From positions 372,001 to 436,000 of the forward strand of contig JAPLSA010000017.1 in NCBI GenBank assembly GCA_026398815.1: 64,000 nt of DNA, given 5' to 3'. Positions 33,482-42,554 of this stretch are shown here, in pieces; the stretch's first letter is position 1, and every line of letters begins with the position of its first letter. The notes beneath the pieces are model-generated. The model had not been told where the DNA came from, made no database searches, and saw nothing but the letters and a program-made list of their open reading frames with translations. The translations under genes and the position numbers were made by a program. This stretch comes from Gammaproteobacteria bacterium. Lineage in GTDB: Bacteria; Pseudomonadota; Gammaproteobacteria; Nevskiales; Nevskiaceae.

Positions 33482-36400
33482 TTGAAGCCAACGCGGTCCC
33501 GCCCGATCACCCACGCTGACGCCCCGCGCGGCCTGCGGCAGTGCCTGCGGGCGGCGCTTGTCTGCCTGCTGGTGCTGTGCGGTCCGGTGCTGGCGCTGAC
33601 TCCCGGCAAGGCGTTCCACAATTTCATCCGCGACAGCTGGTCGGTCGAACAGGGGCTGCCGCATATCGCCGCCGTGGCCATCGCCCAGGACGCCGAAGGC
33701 TACATCTGGATCGGCACGCCGACCGGCCTTGCCCGCTTCGATGGCGTGCGCTTCACCCACCACCTGGCGGCAAGCACGCCGGGCCTGCCGGGCGATGTCA
33801 TCGAAGCACTGCAGCTCGACGACCAGGGCCGGCTCTGGGTCGGCACCACCGCCGGCGTCGCCTGGTATCGCGATGGCGTGTTCACCGCCGTGCCGGCTGC
33901 ACCGCTGACGCCGACCGCCAACACCGAAATCACCGCAATCCTGACCGGCGCCGATGGCGCGCTGCTGCTGGCGACCCAGGGCGGGCTGTCGCGGGTCGTC
34001 GATGGCCAGCTGCGCCGCGATCCGCGCGTGGTCAGCCCGCTGCACGCGGCCATCGAGGCCGACGGGGCGCAGTGGCTGGGCAGCAACGGCGGCATCATCG
34101 AGTTGCGCGACGGCAGCGCCCGCTTCGAACCGCTGCCCGGCCTGCCGGCCGGCGATCCGGTGCTGCATCTGGCGCTGTGCAGCGGCGAGCTGTGGGCCGG
34201 CACCGGCAGCGGCCTGTTCCGGCGCAGCGGCGGCCGCTGGCAGCGCTTCGCCGATACTGCCGCGCTGGGCCGCGCGGCAATCGGCCTCATGTACGCGGAC
34301 AAGGACGGCGACCTGTGGGTCGGCACCCATGGCGGGCTGTCGCGGCTGCGCGAAGGGCGGCTGGTCGAGCAGATCGACAACGACCGCATGGGCACCCGCT
34401 GGGACTTCCTCACCGCCTTCGAGGATCGCGAGAACAACCTCTGGCTCGGCAGCCGCACGCGCGGCCTGACTCGGCTGTGGAGCGGCCTGACCACCCGCTA
34501 TTCGACTCAGGAAGGGCTGCGCTCGTCGCAGGTCTGGGCGCTGGAACGCGATGCCGGCGGGCGCGTCTGGGTCGGCACCGATGCCGGCCTGAGCCTGCTG
34601 GTCGACGGTCACTTCACGCAGCCGGTGTCGGCGCGGGCACTGCCCGACCCGGCCGTGCTCAGCCTGCTGGTGGAAGGCGACGATCTCTGGGTCGGCACGC
34701 TGAAGGGCGCGGTGCTGCTGCGCCGGAACCAGTCGGAGCCGTTGCCGGCGCTGGCGGCGCTGGAGGGCCTGCGCATCAACGGCATCCTGCGCGACCGCGC
34801 CCGGCGACTGTGGTTCGCCACCTCCGACGGCCTGTTCCGCTACGCCGGCGGTGCGCTGACGCGCTTCGGCAAGGCCGAGGGGCTCGCCGATCCCAGCGTC
34901 CGCGTGCTGTATCAGACGCGCGACGGCCGCCTGCTGCTCGGCACCCAGTTCGGGCTTGGCGAATGGACGCGCGACGCGGTGACGATGCTCGGCGGCAACA
35001 ATGGCCTGCCGGGCGATCTGGACATCACCGCGATCCACGAACTGCCGGACCGGCGGCTGGTGGTCGGCACCGCCACCGAGCAGCTGTACGTGTTCGAAGG
35101 CGGCCGCTGGACCGGCTTCGGCCACGCCCAGGGATTGCCGACCAACACGCCGTTCCGGCTGTTCGACGACGCTCGCGGCTACCTCTGGGTGGCCGGCCTG
35201 CGCGGCCTCTATCGCGCGCCGCTCGATGACCTGCGGCGCACCGGCAGCGGCCAGCCGCAGCGGGTGCGCGCGGAGATCTACGGCAACGAGTTCGCAGTCC
35301 GCAGCACCGGGCCGCGTGCCGAGTGCTGCAATGGCACCGGCAACAGCAAGGGCTTCATGGATCGCGGCGCGCTGTGGCTGCCGACCCGCGACGGCGTGCT
35401 GGTGGTGCCGACCGAGACGCTGGCCAGCAACCAGGTGCCGCCGACGGTGCGGATCGAATCGGTGCAGGTCGGCGACGCCTGGATCGGCATCGAGCCGTTC
35501 CTTGCCATGCGGCTGCCGGCCCGGGTGCGAGACCTGAGTTTCAAGTTCTCGGCGCTGAGCTTTCAGGACCCGAACGCCGTGCAATTGCAGTACCGGCTGC
35601 GCGGCTACGACACCGACTGGCGGCCGGTCCGCGACCAGCACAGCCGCCATGCCGACTACACCAACCTGCCGCCGGGCGAGTACGTGTTCGAGGTTCGCGG
35701 CGCCAACAACGCCGGCATCTGGAGCCAGGCACCGGCCAGCGTGCCGTTCCGGATCAAGCCCCGGCTGCACGAGACCAGCTGGTTCTACGGCCTCGCCGGG
35801 CTAGCTTTGCTGCTGGCCGGCTTCGCGGCCCATCGCTGGCAGCTGCGGGCGCTGGAACACCGCCGGGCGGCGCTGGAGCGCATCGTCGCCCAGCGCACCG
35901 ATGCGCTGGCGCTGGCCAACCAGCAGCTGGAAACCGCGAGCTACACCGATCCGCTGACCGGCCTGCGCAACCGCCGCTACCTGCTGAACCAGCTGCCGCA
36001 GGATCTCGCCTTCTATCGCCGCAATGCGAAGGGCAACTACCAGGCCGACCACATCCTGCTGTTCCTGCTGGTCGACATCGATCACTTCAAGCGCATCAAC
36101 GACAGCCACGGCCACGGCGGCGGCGACCGGGTGCTGCAGCAGTTCAGCGCGCTGCTCGGCGAGCTGGTGCGCACCGGCGACTACGTGACCCGCTGGGGCG
36201 GCGAGGAATTCCTGATCGTGTCGCGGCCGTTGTCGCGCGAGCACGCGGTCAGCTATGCCTCGCGGATCTGCACGGTGGTGTCGGCTCATCCCTTCGATGC
36301 CGGCGGCCCGGAACCGCTGCAGCTGAGCTGCTCGGTCGGCTTTTCCGAGTATCCGCTGCACGCCACGCCGCAGTCGCTGGACTGGCAGGACCTGGTCGAG

Positions 36401-36619
36401 ATCGCCGATCGGGCGCTGTACCACGTCAAGGAAACCGGCCGCGACGGCTGGGCCGCGTTCCTGTTCACGCCGACCACGCCGTTCCCGTCGCTGATCCAGC
36501 GTTTCAAGCGCGATCGCGGCGGCCTGCTCGCCGAGGGTGGCCTGCGGCTGCTCACCTCCCGCGATCCGCTGCCGGCGGATTCGCAGGTCGTGGCCGTCGA
36601 GTTCAAGGCACGGCCCTGA
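33482..36619 (+). CDS. Two-component-propeller, Y_Y_Y and GGDEF diguanylate cyclase
   Basis: A 1045-residue sensor. N-terminal hydrophobic segment, about 14 propeller repeats in the periplasm (IWIGTPTGLARFDG, LWVGTTAGV and so on), a Y_Y_Y domain (about 690-755), one membrane helix (about 768-785), a coiled coil and a GGDEF domain. The active site is GGEEF (906-910), so c-di-GMP synthesis is likely. RTGD five residues upstream is an inhibitory I-site. No EAL or HD-GYP domain. The start is TTG at 33482 with GGAG 7 nt upstream; the longer track ORF from 33371 has no supporting ribosome site. It converts an external signal, possibly a glycan, into c-di-GMP. Confidence 0.88.
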   Translation: MKPTRSRPITHADAPRGLRQCLRAALVCLLVLCGPVLALTPGKAFHNFIRDSWSVEQGLPHIAAVAIAQDAEGYIWIGTPTGLARFDGVRFTHHLAASTPGLPGDVIEALQLDDQGRLWVGTTAGVAWYRDGVFTAVPAAPLTPTANTEITAILTGADGALLLATQGGLSRVVDGQLRRDPRVVSPLHAAIEADGAQWLGSNGGIIELRDGSARFEPLPGLPAGDPVLHLALCSGELWAGTGSGLFRRSGGRWQRFADTAALGRAAIGLMYADKDGDLWVGTHGGLSRLREGRLVEQIDNDRMGTRWDFLTAFEDRENNLWLGSRTRGLTRLWSGLTTRYSTQEGLRSSQVWALERDAGGRVWVGTDAGLSLLVDGHFTQPVSARALPDPAVLSLLVEGDDLWVGTLKGAVLLRRNQSEPLPALAALEGLRINGILRDRARRLWFATSDGLFRYAGGALTRFGKAEGLADPSVRVLYQTRDGRLLLGTQFGLGEWTRDAVTMLGGNNGLPGDLDITAIHELPDRRLVVGTATEQLYVFEGGRWTGFGHAQGLPTNTPFRLFDDARGYLWVAGLRGLYRAPLDDLRRTGSGQPQRVRAEIYGNEFAVRSTGPRAECCNGTGNSKGFMDRGALWLPTRDGVLVVPTETLASNQVPPTVRIESVQVGDAWIGIEPFLAMRLPARVRDLSFKFSALSFQDPNAVQLQYRLRGYDTDWRPVRDQHSRHADYTNLPPGEYVFEVRGANNAGIWSQAPASVPFRIKPRLHETSWFYGLAGLALLLAGFAAHRWQLRALEHRRAALERIVAQRTDALALANQQLETASYTDPLTGLRNRRYLLNQLPQDLAFYRRNAKGNYQADHILLFLLVDIDHFKRINDSHGHGGGDRVLQQFSALLGELVRTGDYVTRWGGEEFLIVSRPLSREHAVSYASRICTVVSAHPFDAGGPEPLQLSCSVGFSEYPLHATPQSLDWQDLVEIADRALYHVKETGRDGWAAFLFTPTTPFPSLIQRFKRDRGGLLAEGGLRLLTSRDPLPADSQVVAVEFKARP

Positions 36620-36703
36620 GTCGCGCCGCCGGTCCGGACAGCCGGCTGCATCCGCGCGCCGGGGTCGCAGCATCCAAGCGGCACGCCCCCGGGAGTGGCA
36701 CCG

Positions 36704-36988
36704 ATGATCGAAGCGCTGCTGGTGATCCTGCTGCTGTTGCTGTTCGGCTGGCTGCTGGTCGCCGTGATCGGCGCCGTGTTCAGCCTGATCGGCTGGCTGC
36801 TGTGCGCGCTGCTGAGCCTGGCAGGCGGCCTGCTGTTGCTGGTGCTGCTGGTGCCGATCGGCCTGGTCGTCGGGCTGATCCTGCTGCCGGTGTTCGGCCT
36901 GGTGCTGCTGCCGGCGGCACTGCCAGCCGTGCTGGTGCTGGCGCTGCTGGTCTGGCTGCTGAAGCCAACGCGGCGGGCGGACGCCTGA
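36704..36988 (+). CDS. Extremely hydrophobic small membrane protein
   Basis: 94 residues, almost entirely Leu/Val/Ile/Ala/Gly, with three closely packed hydrophobic stretches and a basic C-terminal tail (KPTRRADA). GGGAG 8 nt upstream supports ATG 36704 over the GTG at 36695. No family recognised; it resembles small membrane proteins of unknown function. It is 84 bp after the GGDEF gene. Confidence 0.6.
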   Translation: MIEALLVILLLLLFGWLLVAVIGAVFSLIGWLLCALLSLAGGLLLLVLLVPIGLVVGLILLPVFGLVLLPAALPAVLVLALLVWLLKPTRRADA

Positions 36989-37015
36989 ACCACTCGCGCC
37001 GGGCGGCCGGGCGGC

Positions 37016-37411
37016 TCAGTCCGGCCGGTTGCGCATCCAGTCGGCGGTGTCGAAGAACGAGCGCAGCAGCTGGTTCTTGACCGCGTCCGGCCACGGCTGA
37101 CGGCTCAGCGCCTGCTGCATGCAGGCCAGCCACTGGTCGCGCTCCGAGGTGGCGATCGGATACGGCAGATGCCGGGCCCGCAGCCTGGGATGGCCGAAAC
37201 GCTCGATGTAGTGGTCCGGCCCGCCGCTCCAGCCGCACAGGAACCAGAAGAACTTGTCGCGCGAGCCTTCCAGCGCCGCCGGGTGCAGCGCCCGAATGCC
37301 GGCGGCGAACGGTTCGGCGTCCATCAGCGCGTAGAAATCATCCACCAGCTTGCGGATGCCCGGCTCGCCGCCCAGGGTCTCGAACAGGCTTGGGGTCGGC
37401 GTCTCGGTCAT
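37016..37411 (-). CDS. Group II truncated hemoglobin
   Basis: 131 residues. The ETLGGEPGIRKLVDDFY start, the FLCGWSGGPDHYIERFGHPRLRARHLPYPI block with the proximal His and the DQWLACMQQAL helix are characteristic of the GlbO-type 2-on-2 globins. They bind O2 and react with NO or peroxide. Start at 37411 (MTETPTPSLFE) fits relatives; ATG 37429 adds six residues. It converges with the small hydrophobic gene on its 3' side and is divergent from the AAA+ ATPase. Confidence 0.88.
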   Translation of the reverse strand: MTETPTPSLFETLGGEPGIRKLVDDFYALMDAEPFAAGIRALHPAALEGSRDKFFWFLCGWSGGPDHYIERFGHPRLRARHLPYPIATSERDQWLACMQQALSRQPWPDAVKNQLLRSFFDTADWMRNRPD

Positions 37412-37581
37412 CGGTTTGTCGGCAGCCATGCGGGGCTGCAATCATACGACCGGTGCGGCAGGCGCACCGCGCTTGCCGCTGGTCAGCAGGCACCGGTGTT
37501 CCATCGGATGGCGCGGGGTGGAGACGCTGCAGATCGCTACCGTCCGGCTGCACAGAACAGCATCCAAGGGAGTCCCACAGA

Positions 37582-38910
37582 ATGTTTGGCACCGGCAAGA
37601 AGGCAGACAAGAAGTCCGCTGAATTCAGCATCACGCCTCGCGACCAGGCACCGGAACTGCTGGTGGTGGCGCCGGAGGCGATGCTCCGCGACCGCGAGCT
37701 GCTGACCGGCGATGCCCTGCAGCTGCCGGTCGGCCAGCGCAGCGCGGTGGTGTCGCTGCTCGATCCCGGCATCGCCGCCGGCGTTGCAAGCCCTTACGTG
37801 CTGAGCCTGTTCAACCATCCGCTCGATCTCGATCCGCTGGCCGACAAGGTGATCGCCGCCCGCGCCGCCGGTTTCGAGACGGTGCTGGTGGTGGCGATCA
37901 ATCCGACCCAGCTGGTCGCGCTCGGCCAGTGGCTCGACAAGCGCGCCGCCGCCGGCCGGCTGCAGGGCATGCGGCTGATGATCGCTTCGGACCTCGACGG
38001 CGTCTCCCGGCAGCTGCCCGGCCGCCTGAAGCCGGTGACCGAAGACAACGTGATCCGCATGCCGGCGACCACCGAGGTCGACAACCCCACGTTCAAGAAC
38101 TTCTTCGTGTTCAGCCCGGAACTGCATGCGCTGGTGGCGCGCATCCGCGGCTTCGCCGCCAACGGCATCTCGCGCGCCTGCCTGCTTGGCGGCCCCGGCT
38201 CCGGCAAGACCACGCTCGCGTACTACTACTACCTGCAGCGCGCCAAGGGAAAGTTCGTGTCGGTGAACCTGGCCGCCGAGAGCGTCGGCGACAAGGCGGC
38301 GATCAAGTCGCTGCTGTGCGGCCACGTGTCTGGCGCGTTTCCCGGCGCCGGCGCCCGTACCGGGGCGTTCCAGCATGCCCGCGATGGCGTCTGCTTCCTC
38401 GATGAAAGCCACGAGATCAACGGCGCGGTGATGGAAGTGCTGATGGAAGCGCTCGACAACGGCCAGTACCTGCCCTACGGCGCATCAGCCAAGCAGCCGC
38501 TGGAGTGCGCGGTGCTGTACGCCACCAACCGTTCGTGGACCCACCTGATGAACTCGGTGAACCTCGACCAGTTCACCCGCCTCGGCGCCTCGACCCTGCA
38601 GGTGCCGGAGCTGTCGAAGCGCGAGGAAGACATGATCGCCGTGGTCGCGACGGCCCTGGCCAAGATGGTCGGCCGCTGCACCAACTGGGTGGCGCCGACC
38701 GGCCTGTCCAGCGAAGCCTGGGGCGTGATCCGCGACTGCCGCTGGCACGGCAACATCCGGGGCCTGGTCCGGGTGCTGGAATCGGCCTTCGTCGACACCG
38801 CCACCCTCAAGGGCGGCGACAACCTGATCCGCGCCACCGAGATCGAGGCCGGCATCCAGCTCTGGGAACCGAAGTCGCACCACAGCCACCAGATCTATTC
38901 GGTGGCCTGA
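37582..38910 (+). CDS. Orphan AAA+ ATPase resembling the sigma-54 activator domain
   Basis: 442 residues. The first ~160 residues match nothing I know. The AAA+ core then has Walker A GGPGSGKTT (203-211), Walker B VCFLDE (270-275) and the bEBP-like GHVSGAFPGAGARTGAF, where the sigma-54 contact loop GAFTGA reads GAFPGA (251-256). A sensor/arginine-finger area (RLGASTLQVPELSKREEDM) follows. There is no receiver, GAF or Fis-type DNA-binding domain. The ATG has GGGAG 9 nt upstream. It could be a divergent sigma-54 activator or a MoxR-like remodeller. Neighbours (MFS, hslR) give no clue. Confidence 0.7.
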   Translation: MFGTGKKADKKSAEFSITPRDQAPELLVVAPEAMLRDRELLTGDALQLPVGQRSAVVSLLDPGIAAGVASPYVLSLFNHPLDLDPLADKVIAARAAGFETVLVVAINPTQLVALGQWLDKRAAAGRLQGMRLMIASDLDGVSRQLPGRLKPVTEDNVIRMPATTEVDNPTFKNFFVFSPELHALVARIRGFAANGISRACLLGGPGSGKTTLAYYYYLQRAKGKFVSVNLAAESVGDKAAIKSLLCGHVSGAFPGAGARTGAFQHARDGVCFLDESHEINGAVMEVLMEALDNGQYLPYGASAKQPLECAVLYATNRSWTHLMNSVNLDQFTRLGASTLQVPELSKREEDMIAVVATALAKMVGRCTNWVAPTGLSSEAWGVIRDCRWHGNIRGLVRVLESAFVDTATLKGGDNLIRATEIEAGIQLWEPKSHHSHQIYSVA

Positions 38911-38942
38911 AGCCGTGCCGAACCACCTGCCCGGGAGGGCCG

Positions 38943-40175
38943 ATGACTGATGCGCCCCGGCGCGCGGCGCTGATCTTCATCTTCATCACCGTGGTGATCG
39001 ACGTGCTGGCCTTCGGCCTGATCATCCCGGTGCTGCCCAAGCTGATCGAGCAGTTCCGAGGCGGCGATACCGCCTACGCCGCCGAAACCTACGGCCTGTT
39101 CGCGACCGCCTGGGCGCTGATGCAGTTCCTGTTCTCGCCGCTGCTCGGCGCGCTGTCCGATCGCTGGGGTCGCCGGCCGGTGATCCTGATCTCCTGCTTC
39201 GGCCTTGGCCTCGACTACATCGTGATGGCGCTGGCGCCGACGGTCGGCTGGCTGCTGGTCGGCCGCATCCTGTCCGGCATCACCGCATCGAGCTTCTCGG
39301 TTTCGGCTGCCTATGTCGCCGACATCACGCCGCCGGACAGGCGCGCCGCCGGCTTCGGCATGCTGGGTGCGGCGTTCGGCCTGGGCTTCGTGGTCGGCCC
39401 GGCGCTCGGCGGGCTGCTCGGCGGCATCGACCCGCGCCTGCCGTTCTGGGCGGCGGCCGGGCTGGCGCTGGTCAGCGCGCTGTACGGCCTGCTGGTGCTG
39501 CCGGAATCGCTGCCGCCGGAGCGGCGCAGCGCGTTTTCGTGGAAGCGCGCCAACCCGGTCGGTGCGCTGACGCTGCTGCGCGCCTATCCGGGACTGGCCG
39601 GGCTCGCCTTCGTCAACCTGCTGTTCCAGCTCGCCCGCTACGTGCTGCCCAGCGTGTTCGTGCTGTACACCGGCTACCGCTACGGCTGGAACGCCGAAAC
39701 CACCGGCCTGACCCTGACCTTCACCGGGGTGCTGAACATCGCCGTCGAAGGCGGGCTGGTGCGCCGCTACGTCAAACGCTTCGGCGAACGGATCTCGATG
39801 TACAGCGGCCTGTCCTGCGGCACGGTCGGCTTCCTGTGGATGGCGCTGGCGCCGACTGCGCCGTGGTTCTGGGCCGGCATGCCGATCTTCGCGCTGATGG
39901 GCCTGTTCAATCCGGGCCTGCAAAGCCTGATGACCCAGCGGGTGGCGCCGACCGAACAGGGCCGGCTGCAGGGTGCCAACACCAGCATCGTCGGCATCGC
40001 CGGCATGGTCGCGCCGGCGCTGTTCACCGGCAGCTTCGCGTTCTTCATCGGCCGTGGCAGCGCGCTGCACCTGCCCGGCGCGCCGTTCCTGCTGGCCGCC
40101 AGCCTGACTTTCGCAGCACTCATCGTGGTCTGGCGGCAGACCCGCGATCCCGTGCCGCAGCCGGCGGTGCCGTGA
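38943..40175 (+). CDS. MFS drug exporter of the TetA (TCR/Tet) group
   Basis: 410 residues, 12 membrane helices. The motif A region GALSDRWGRRPV and motif C-like GFVVGPALGGLLGG are those of TetA/BMR-like proton antiporters. No tetracycline-specific evidence. SD GGGAGG lies 5 nt before the ATG. The stop overlaps the ATG of a small gene (TGATG). It lies 32 bp after the AAA+ gene and probably shares its transcript. Confidence 0.88.
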   Translation: MTDAPRRAALIFIFITVVIDVLAFGLIIPVLPKLIEQFRGGDTAYAAETYGLFATAWALMQFLFSPLLGALSDRWGRRPVILISCFGLGLDYIVMALAPTVGWLLVGRILSGITASSFSVSAAYVADITPPDRRAAGFGMLGAAFGLGFVVGPALGGLLGGIDPRLPFWAAAGLALVSALYGLLVLPESLPPERRSAFSWKRANPVGALTLLRAYPGLAGLAFVNLLFQLARYVLPSVFVLYTGYRYGWNAETTGLTLTFTGVLNIAVEGGLVRRYVKRFGERISMYSGLSCGTVGFLWMALAPTAPWFWAGMPIFALMGLFNPGLQSLMTQRVAPTEQGRLQGANTSIVGIAGMVAPALFTGSFAFFIGRGSALHLPGAPFLLAASLTFAALIVVWRQTRDPVPQPAVP

Positions 40176-40423
40176 TGGCCGCCGATCCGGCCGCGCTGCA
40201 CGACCAGCTCGCCGCCTGGCTGGACGACGGTGACGCCGCCGCGCTCGACCGCGCCTGCGCGATCGCCCGCGCCGAGCCGATCGAGGTCGACGCGCTGTTG
40301 CGCTTCGTGGCCGACTACGGCGCGCCGCGCGAGACCACCCAGCTGGCACTGCGCCGGCTGCGCTTCGCGATCGGCCTGCCGGTGATCGCCGGCCCGGTCT
40401 GCCGCCGCCCGACCGGAGACTGA
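40175..40423 (+). CDS. 82-residue soluble protein of unknown function
   Basis: Overlaps the MFS stop (TGATG) and ends 2 bp before hslR, so it is packed inside a translation-coupled series, which argues it is real. The product is helical and acidic at the N-terminus, with a RETTQLALRRLRFAIGLP region and a C-terminal Pro/Arg tail. No family recognised. Confidence 0.55.
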   Translation: MAADPAALHDQLAAWLDDGDAAALDRACAIARAEPIEVDALLRFVADYGAPRETTQLALRRLRFAIGLPVIAGPVCRRPTGD

Positions 40424-40425
40424 GC

Positions 40426-40878
40426 GTGATCGACGACGACGATGACGACGCCGATCTGGACGCCGACGACGGCGGCGATCCGCCCGCCCGCCATCCGAAG
40501 CCGGTCGACGCGGTGCGGCTCGACAAGTGGCTGTGGGCGGCACGCTTCTACAAGACCCGGAGTGTGGCCAAGGACGCGATCGAGGCCGGCCATGTCCGCT
40601 ATGCCGGGCAGCGCACCAAGGTCGCCAAGGAAGTCGCGATCGACGCCGAGATCAGCATCAAGCGCGGCTTCGACGAGATGCAGGTAACGGTGCTGGACTT
40701 GAGCGACCAGCGCCTCGGTGCGCCATTCGCGCGGCTGCTGTACGCCGAAACCGACGCCAGCCAGGCGCGCCGCGCCCGCGAGGCCGAGGCGCGCGTCGCT
40801 GCCGACGAGATCGGCAGCGATCGGCCGTCGAAGCTGCAGCGGCGGCTGATCCACCGCTTCAAACGCAGCCTGCGCTGA
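40426..40878 (+). CDS. hslR: Heat-shock protein 15, ribosome-associated S4-domain protein
   Basis: Hsp15 binds 50S subunits carrying a stalled nascent chain and helps recycle them. The 150-residue product has the S4 domain VRLDKWLWAARFYKTRSVAKDAIEAGHVRYAG and basic C-terminal extension (KLQRRLIHRFKRSLR). The GTG start is preceded by an unusual acidic leader (MIDDDDDDADLDADDGGDPP). The stop overlaps the next start by TGATG. Confidence 0.88.
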   Translation: MIDDDDDDADLDADDGGDPPARHPKPVDAVRLDKWLWAARFYKTRSVAKDAIEAGHVRYAGQRTKVAKEVAIDAEISIKRGFDEMQVTVLDLSDQRLGAPFARLLYAETDASQARRAREAEARVAADEIGSDRPSKLQRRLIHRFKRSLR

Positions 40879-41348
40879 TGGCGGCGGCGAAGAAGCGGCT
40901 GCTGATCGTCTGGAGCAGCCAGACCGGCCGCACCCGACAGCTGGTCGAAGCGGCCTGCGCCGGCGCTGCCGAGTTCGCCGACGAGGTCGATACCGTCACG
41001 ATGCGCGCGCTCGATGCCGGGCTGGAGGCGCTGCTGGCCGCCGATGGCCTGATCGTCGCCACGCCGGAGAACTTCGGCTATCTGTCCGGCGCGGTGAAGG
41101 ACTTTCTCGACCGCACCTACTACCCCGCCGAGGGCCAGGTCGACGGCCTGCCGTACCTCGTGCTGGTCAGCGCCGGCAACGACGGCAGCGGCGCGGTGCG
41201 GGCGCTGGAGCGGATCGCCACCGGCTTCCGCTGGAAGCGGGTCGCCGAGCCGCTGATCGTGCGCGGCGAGCCGGACCCGGCCGCCCAGGCCGCTGCCCGC
41301 GAACGCGGCGCACTCCTGGCCGCCGGAATTGCCTTCGGGACGCTGTAA
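40878..41348 (+). CDS. Flavodoxin-fold NAD(P)H oxidoreductase
   Basis: 156 residues. FMN-phosphate loop WSSQTGRTRQLVEAA and the TPENFGYLSGAVKDFLDRTYYP segment place it in the flavodoxin/NAD(P)H:quinone-reductase family. Start ATG overlaps the hslR stop (TGATG). Partner reductase not evident. Roughly the size of a WrbA-like short form, but the motifs fit general flavodoxin_2-type proteins. Confidence 0.8.
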   Translation: MAAAKKRLLIVWSSQTGRTRQLVEAACAGAAEFADEVDTVTMRALDAGLEALLAADGLIVATPENFGYLSGAVKDFLDRTYYPAEGQVDGLPYLVLVSAGNDGSGAVRALERIATGFRWKRVAEPLIVRGEPDPAAQAAARERGALLAAGIAFGTL

Positions 41349-41380
41349 GCTCCCGATCCCGATTTTCGCCTGCCGTGCCG

Positions 41381-42526
41381 ATGAAGCTCGAAACCCTCGC
41401 CATCCACGCTGGTCGCCACCCCGACGCCGCGACCGGTGCAGTGGCGCCCTCGCCGATCCTGTCGACGACCTTCGCGCGCGACGCCGATGGCGAGTATCCG
41501 CACGGCCATCTGTATTCGCGATCCGGCAATCCCGGCCGCACGGCGCTGGAAACGCTGCTGGCGGCGCTGGAGCGCGGCGCGACGGCGGCGGCCTTCGCAT
41601 CCGGCTCGGCGGCCTCGCTGGCGGTGTTCCAGGCGCTGTCGCCGGGCGACCACGTGATCGCCCCGGACGATGTCTACCACGGCACCCGCACCCAGCTGCG
41701 CGAACTGCTGGCGCGCTGGGGGCTGACGCACAGCCTGGTCGACCTGACCGATCTCGACGCCGTGCGCGCCGCCATCACGCCGGCCACCCGGCTGATCTGG
41801 GCGGAAACGCCGTCCAATCCGCTGCTCAAGATCTGCGACATCGCTGGCCTCGCCGAACTGGCGCGCGCCGCCGGCGCGACGCTGGTAGTCGATTCGACCT
41901 TCGCCACGCCGGTGATCCAGCAGCCGCTGACCCTGGGCGCCGACCTGGTGATGCATTCGACCACCAAGTACCTGGGCGGCCACAGCGACGTGCTGGGCGG
42001 CGCGCTGATCGCCCGGGACGCCAGCGACCCGCTGTTCGGACGGATTCGCGACCTGCAGACCAAGGGCGGCGCGGTGCCGTCGCCGTTCGACTGCTGGCTG
42101 CTGCAGCGCTCGATCGCCACCCTGCCGCTGCGGGTCCGCGCGCAGACCGCCAACGCCCAGGCGGTGGCCGAGTTCCTGGCCGGCCATCCGGCCGTCGAGC
42201 GCGTGCACTACCCCGGCCTGCCGGGCCATGCCGGCCACGCGCTGGCGTGCCGGCAGATGCCCGGCGGCTTCGGCGCGATGCTGTCGTTCCAGGTGCGCGG
42301 CGACCGCGCGACGGCGCTGGCAGCGGTCGGCAAGGTGAAGATCTTCACGCGCGCCACCAGCCTCGGCGGCATCGAAAGCCTGATCGAGCATCGGGCGTCG
42401 GTCGAAGGGCCGTACAGCACCACGCCGCCGAACCTGCTGCGGGTGTCGGTCGGCCTGGAACATGCCGAGGACCTGATCGCCGATCTCGGCCAGGCGCTGG
42501 CGCCGGCAGCGAGTTGCCAAGGATGA
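41381..42526 (+). CDS. Cys/Met metabolism PLP enzyme (cystathionine gamma-synthase/lyase type)
   Basis: 381 residues, fold-type I PLP enzyme of trans-sulfuration. Signatures YSRSGNPGRTALE, AETPSNPLLKICDI, DSTFATPV and the PLP lysine in HSTTKYLGGHSDVLGG are present. Could be MetB, a cystathionine lyase or a homocysteine synthase; the family cannot be split by eye. Begins 32 bp after the flavodoxin gene. The ATG at 41381 is preferred to the GTG at 41375. No SAM riboswitch is visible upstream. Confidence 0.85.
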   Translation: MKLETLAIHAGRHPDAATGAVAPSPILSTTFARDADGEYPHGHLYSRSGNPGRTALETLLAALERGATAAAFASGSAASLAVFQALSPGDHVIAPDDVYHGTRTQLRELLARWGLTHSLVDLTDLDAVRAAITPATRLIWAETPSNPLLKICDIAGLAELARAAGATLVVDSTFATPVIQQPLTLGADLVMHSTTKYLGGHSDVLGGALIARDASDPLFGRIRDLQTKGGAVPSPFDCWLLQRSIATLPLRVRAQTANAQAVAEFLAGHPAVERVHYPGLPGHAGHALACRQMPGGFGAMLSFQVRGDRATALAAVGKVKIFTRATSLGGIESLIEHRASVEGPYSTTPPNLLRVSVGLEHAEDLIADLGQALAPAASCQG

Positions 42527-42554
42527 GGCCCGGCACGTGCGGAAGGACGCCATC

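Noticed and set aside
41349-41380. SAM riboswitch ahead of the Cys/Met PLP enzyme
   Set aside because: The 32-bp gap is too short and no conserved core is seen.
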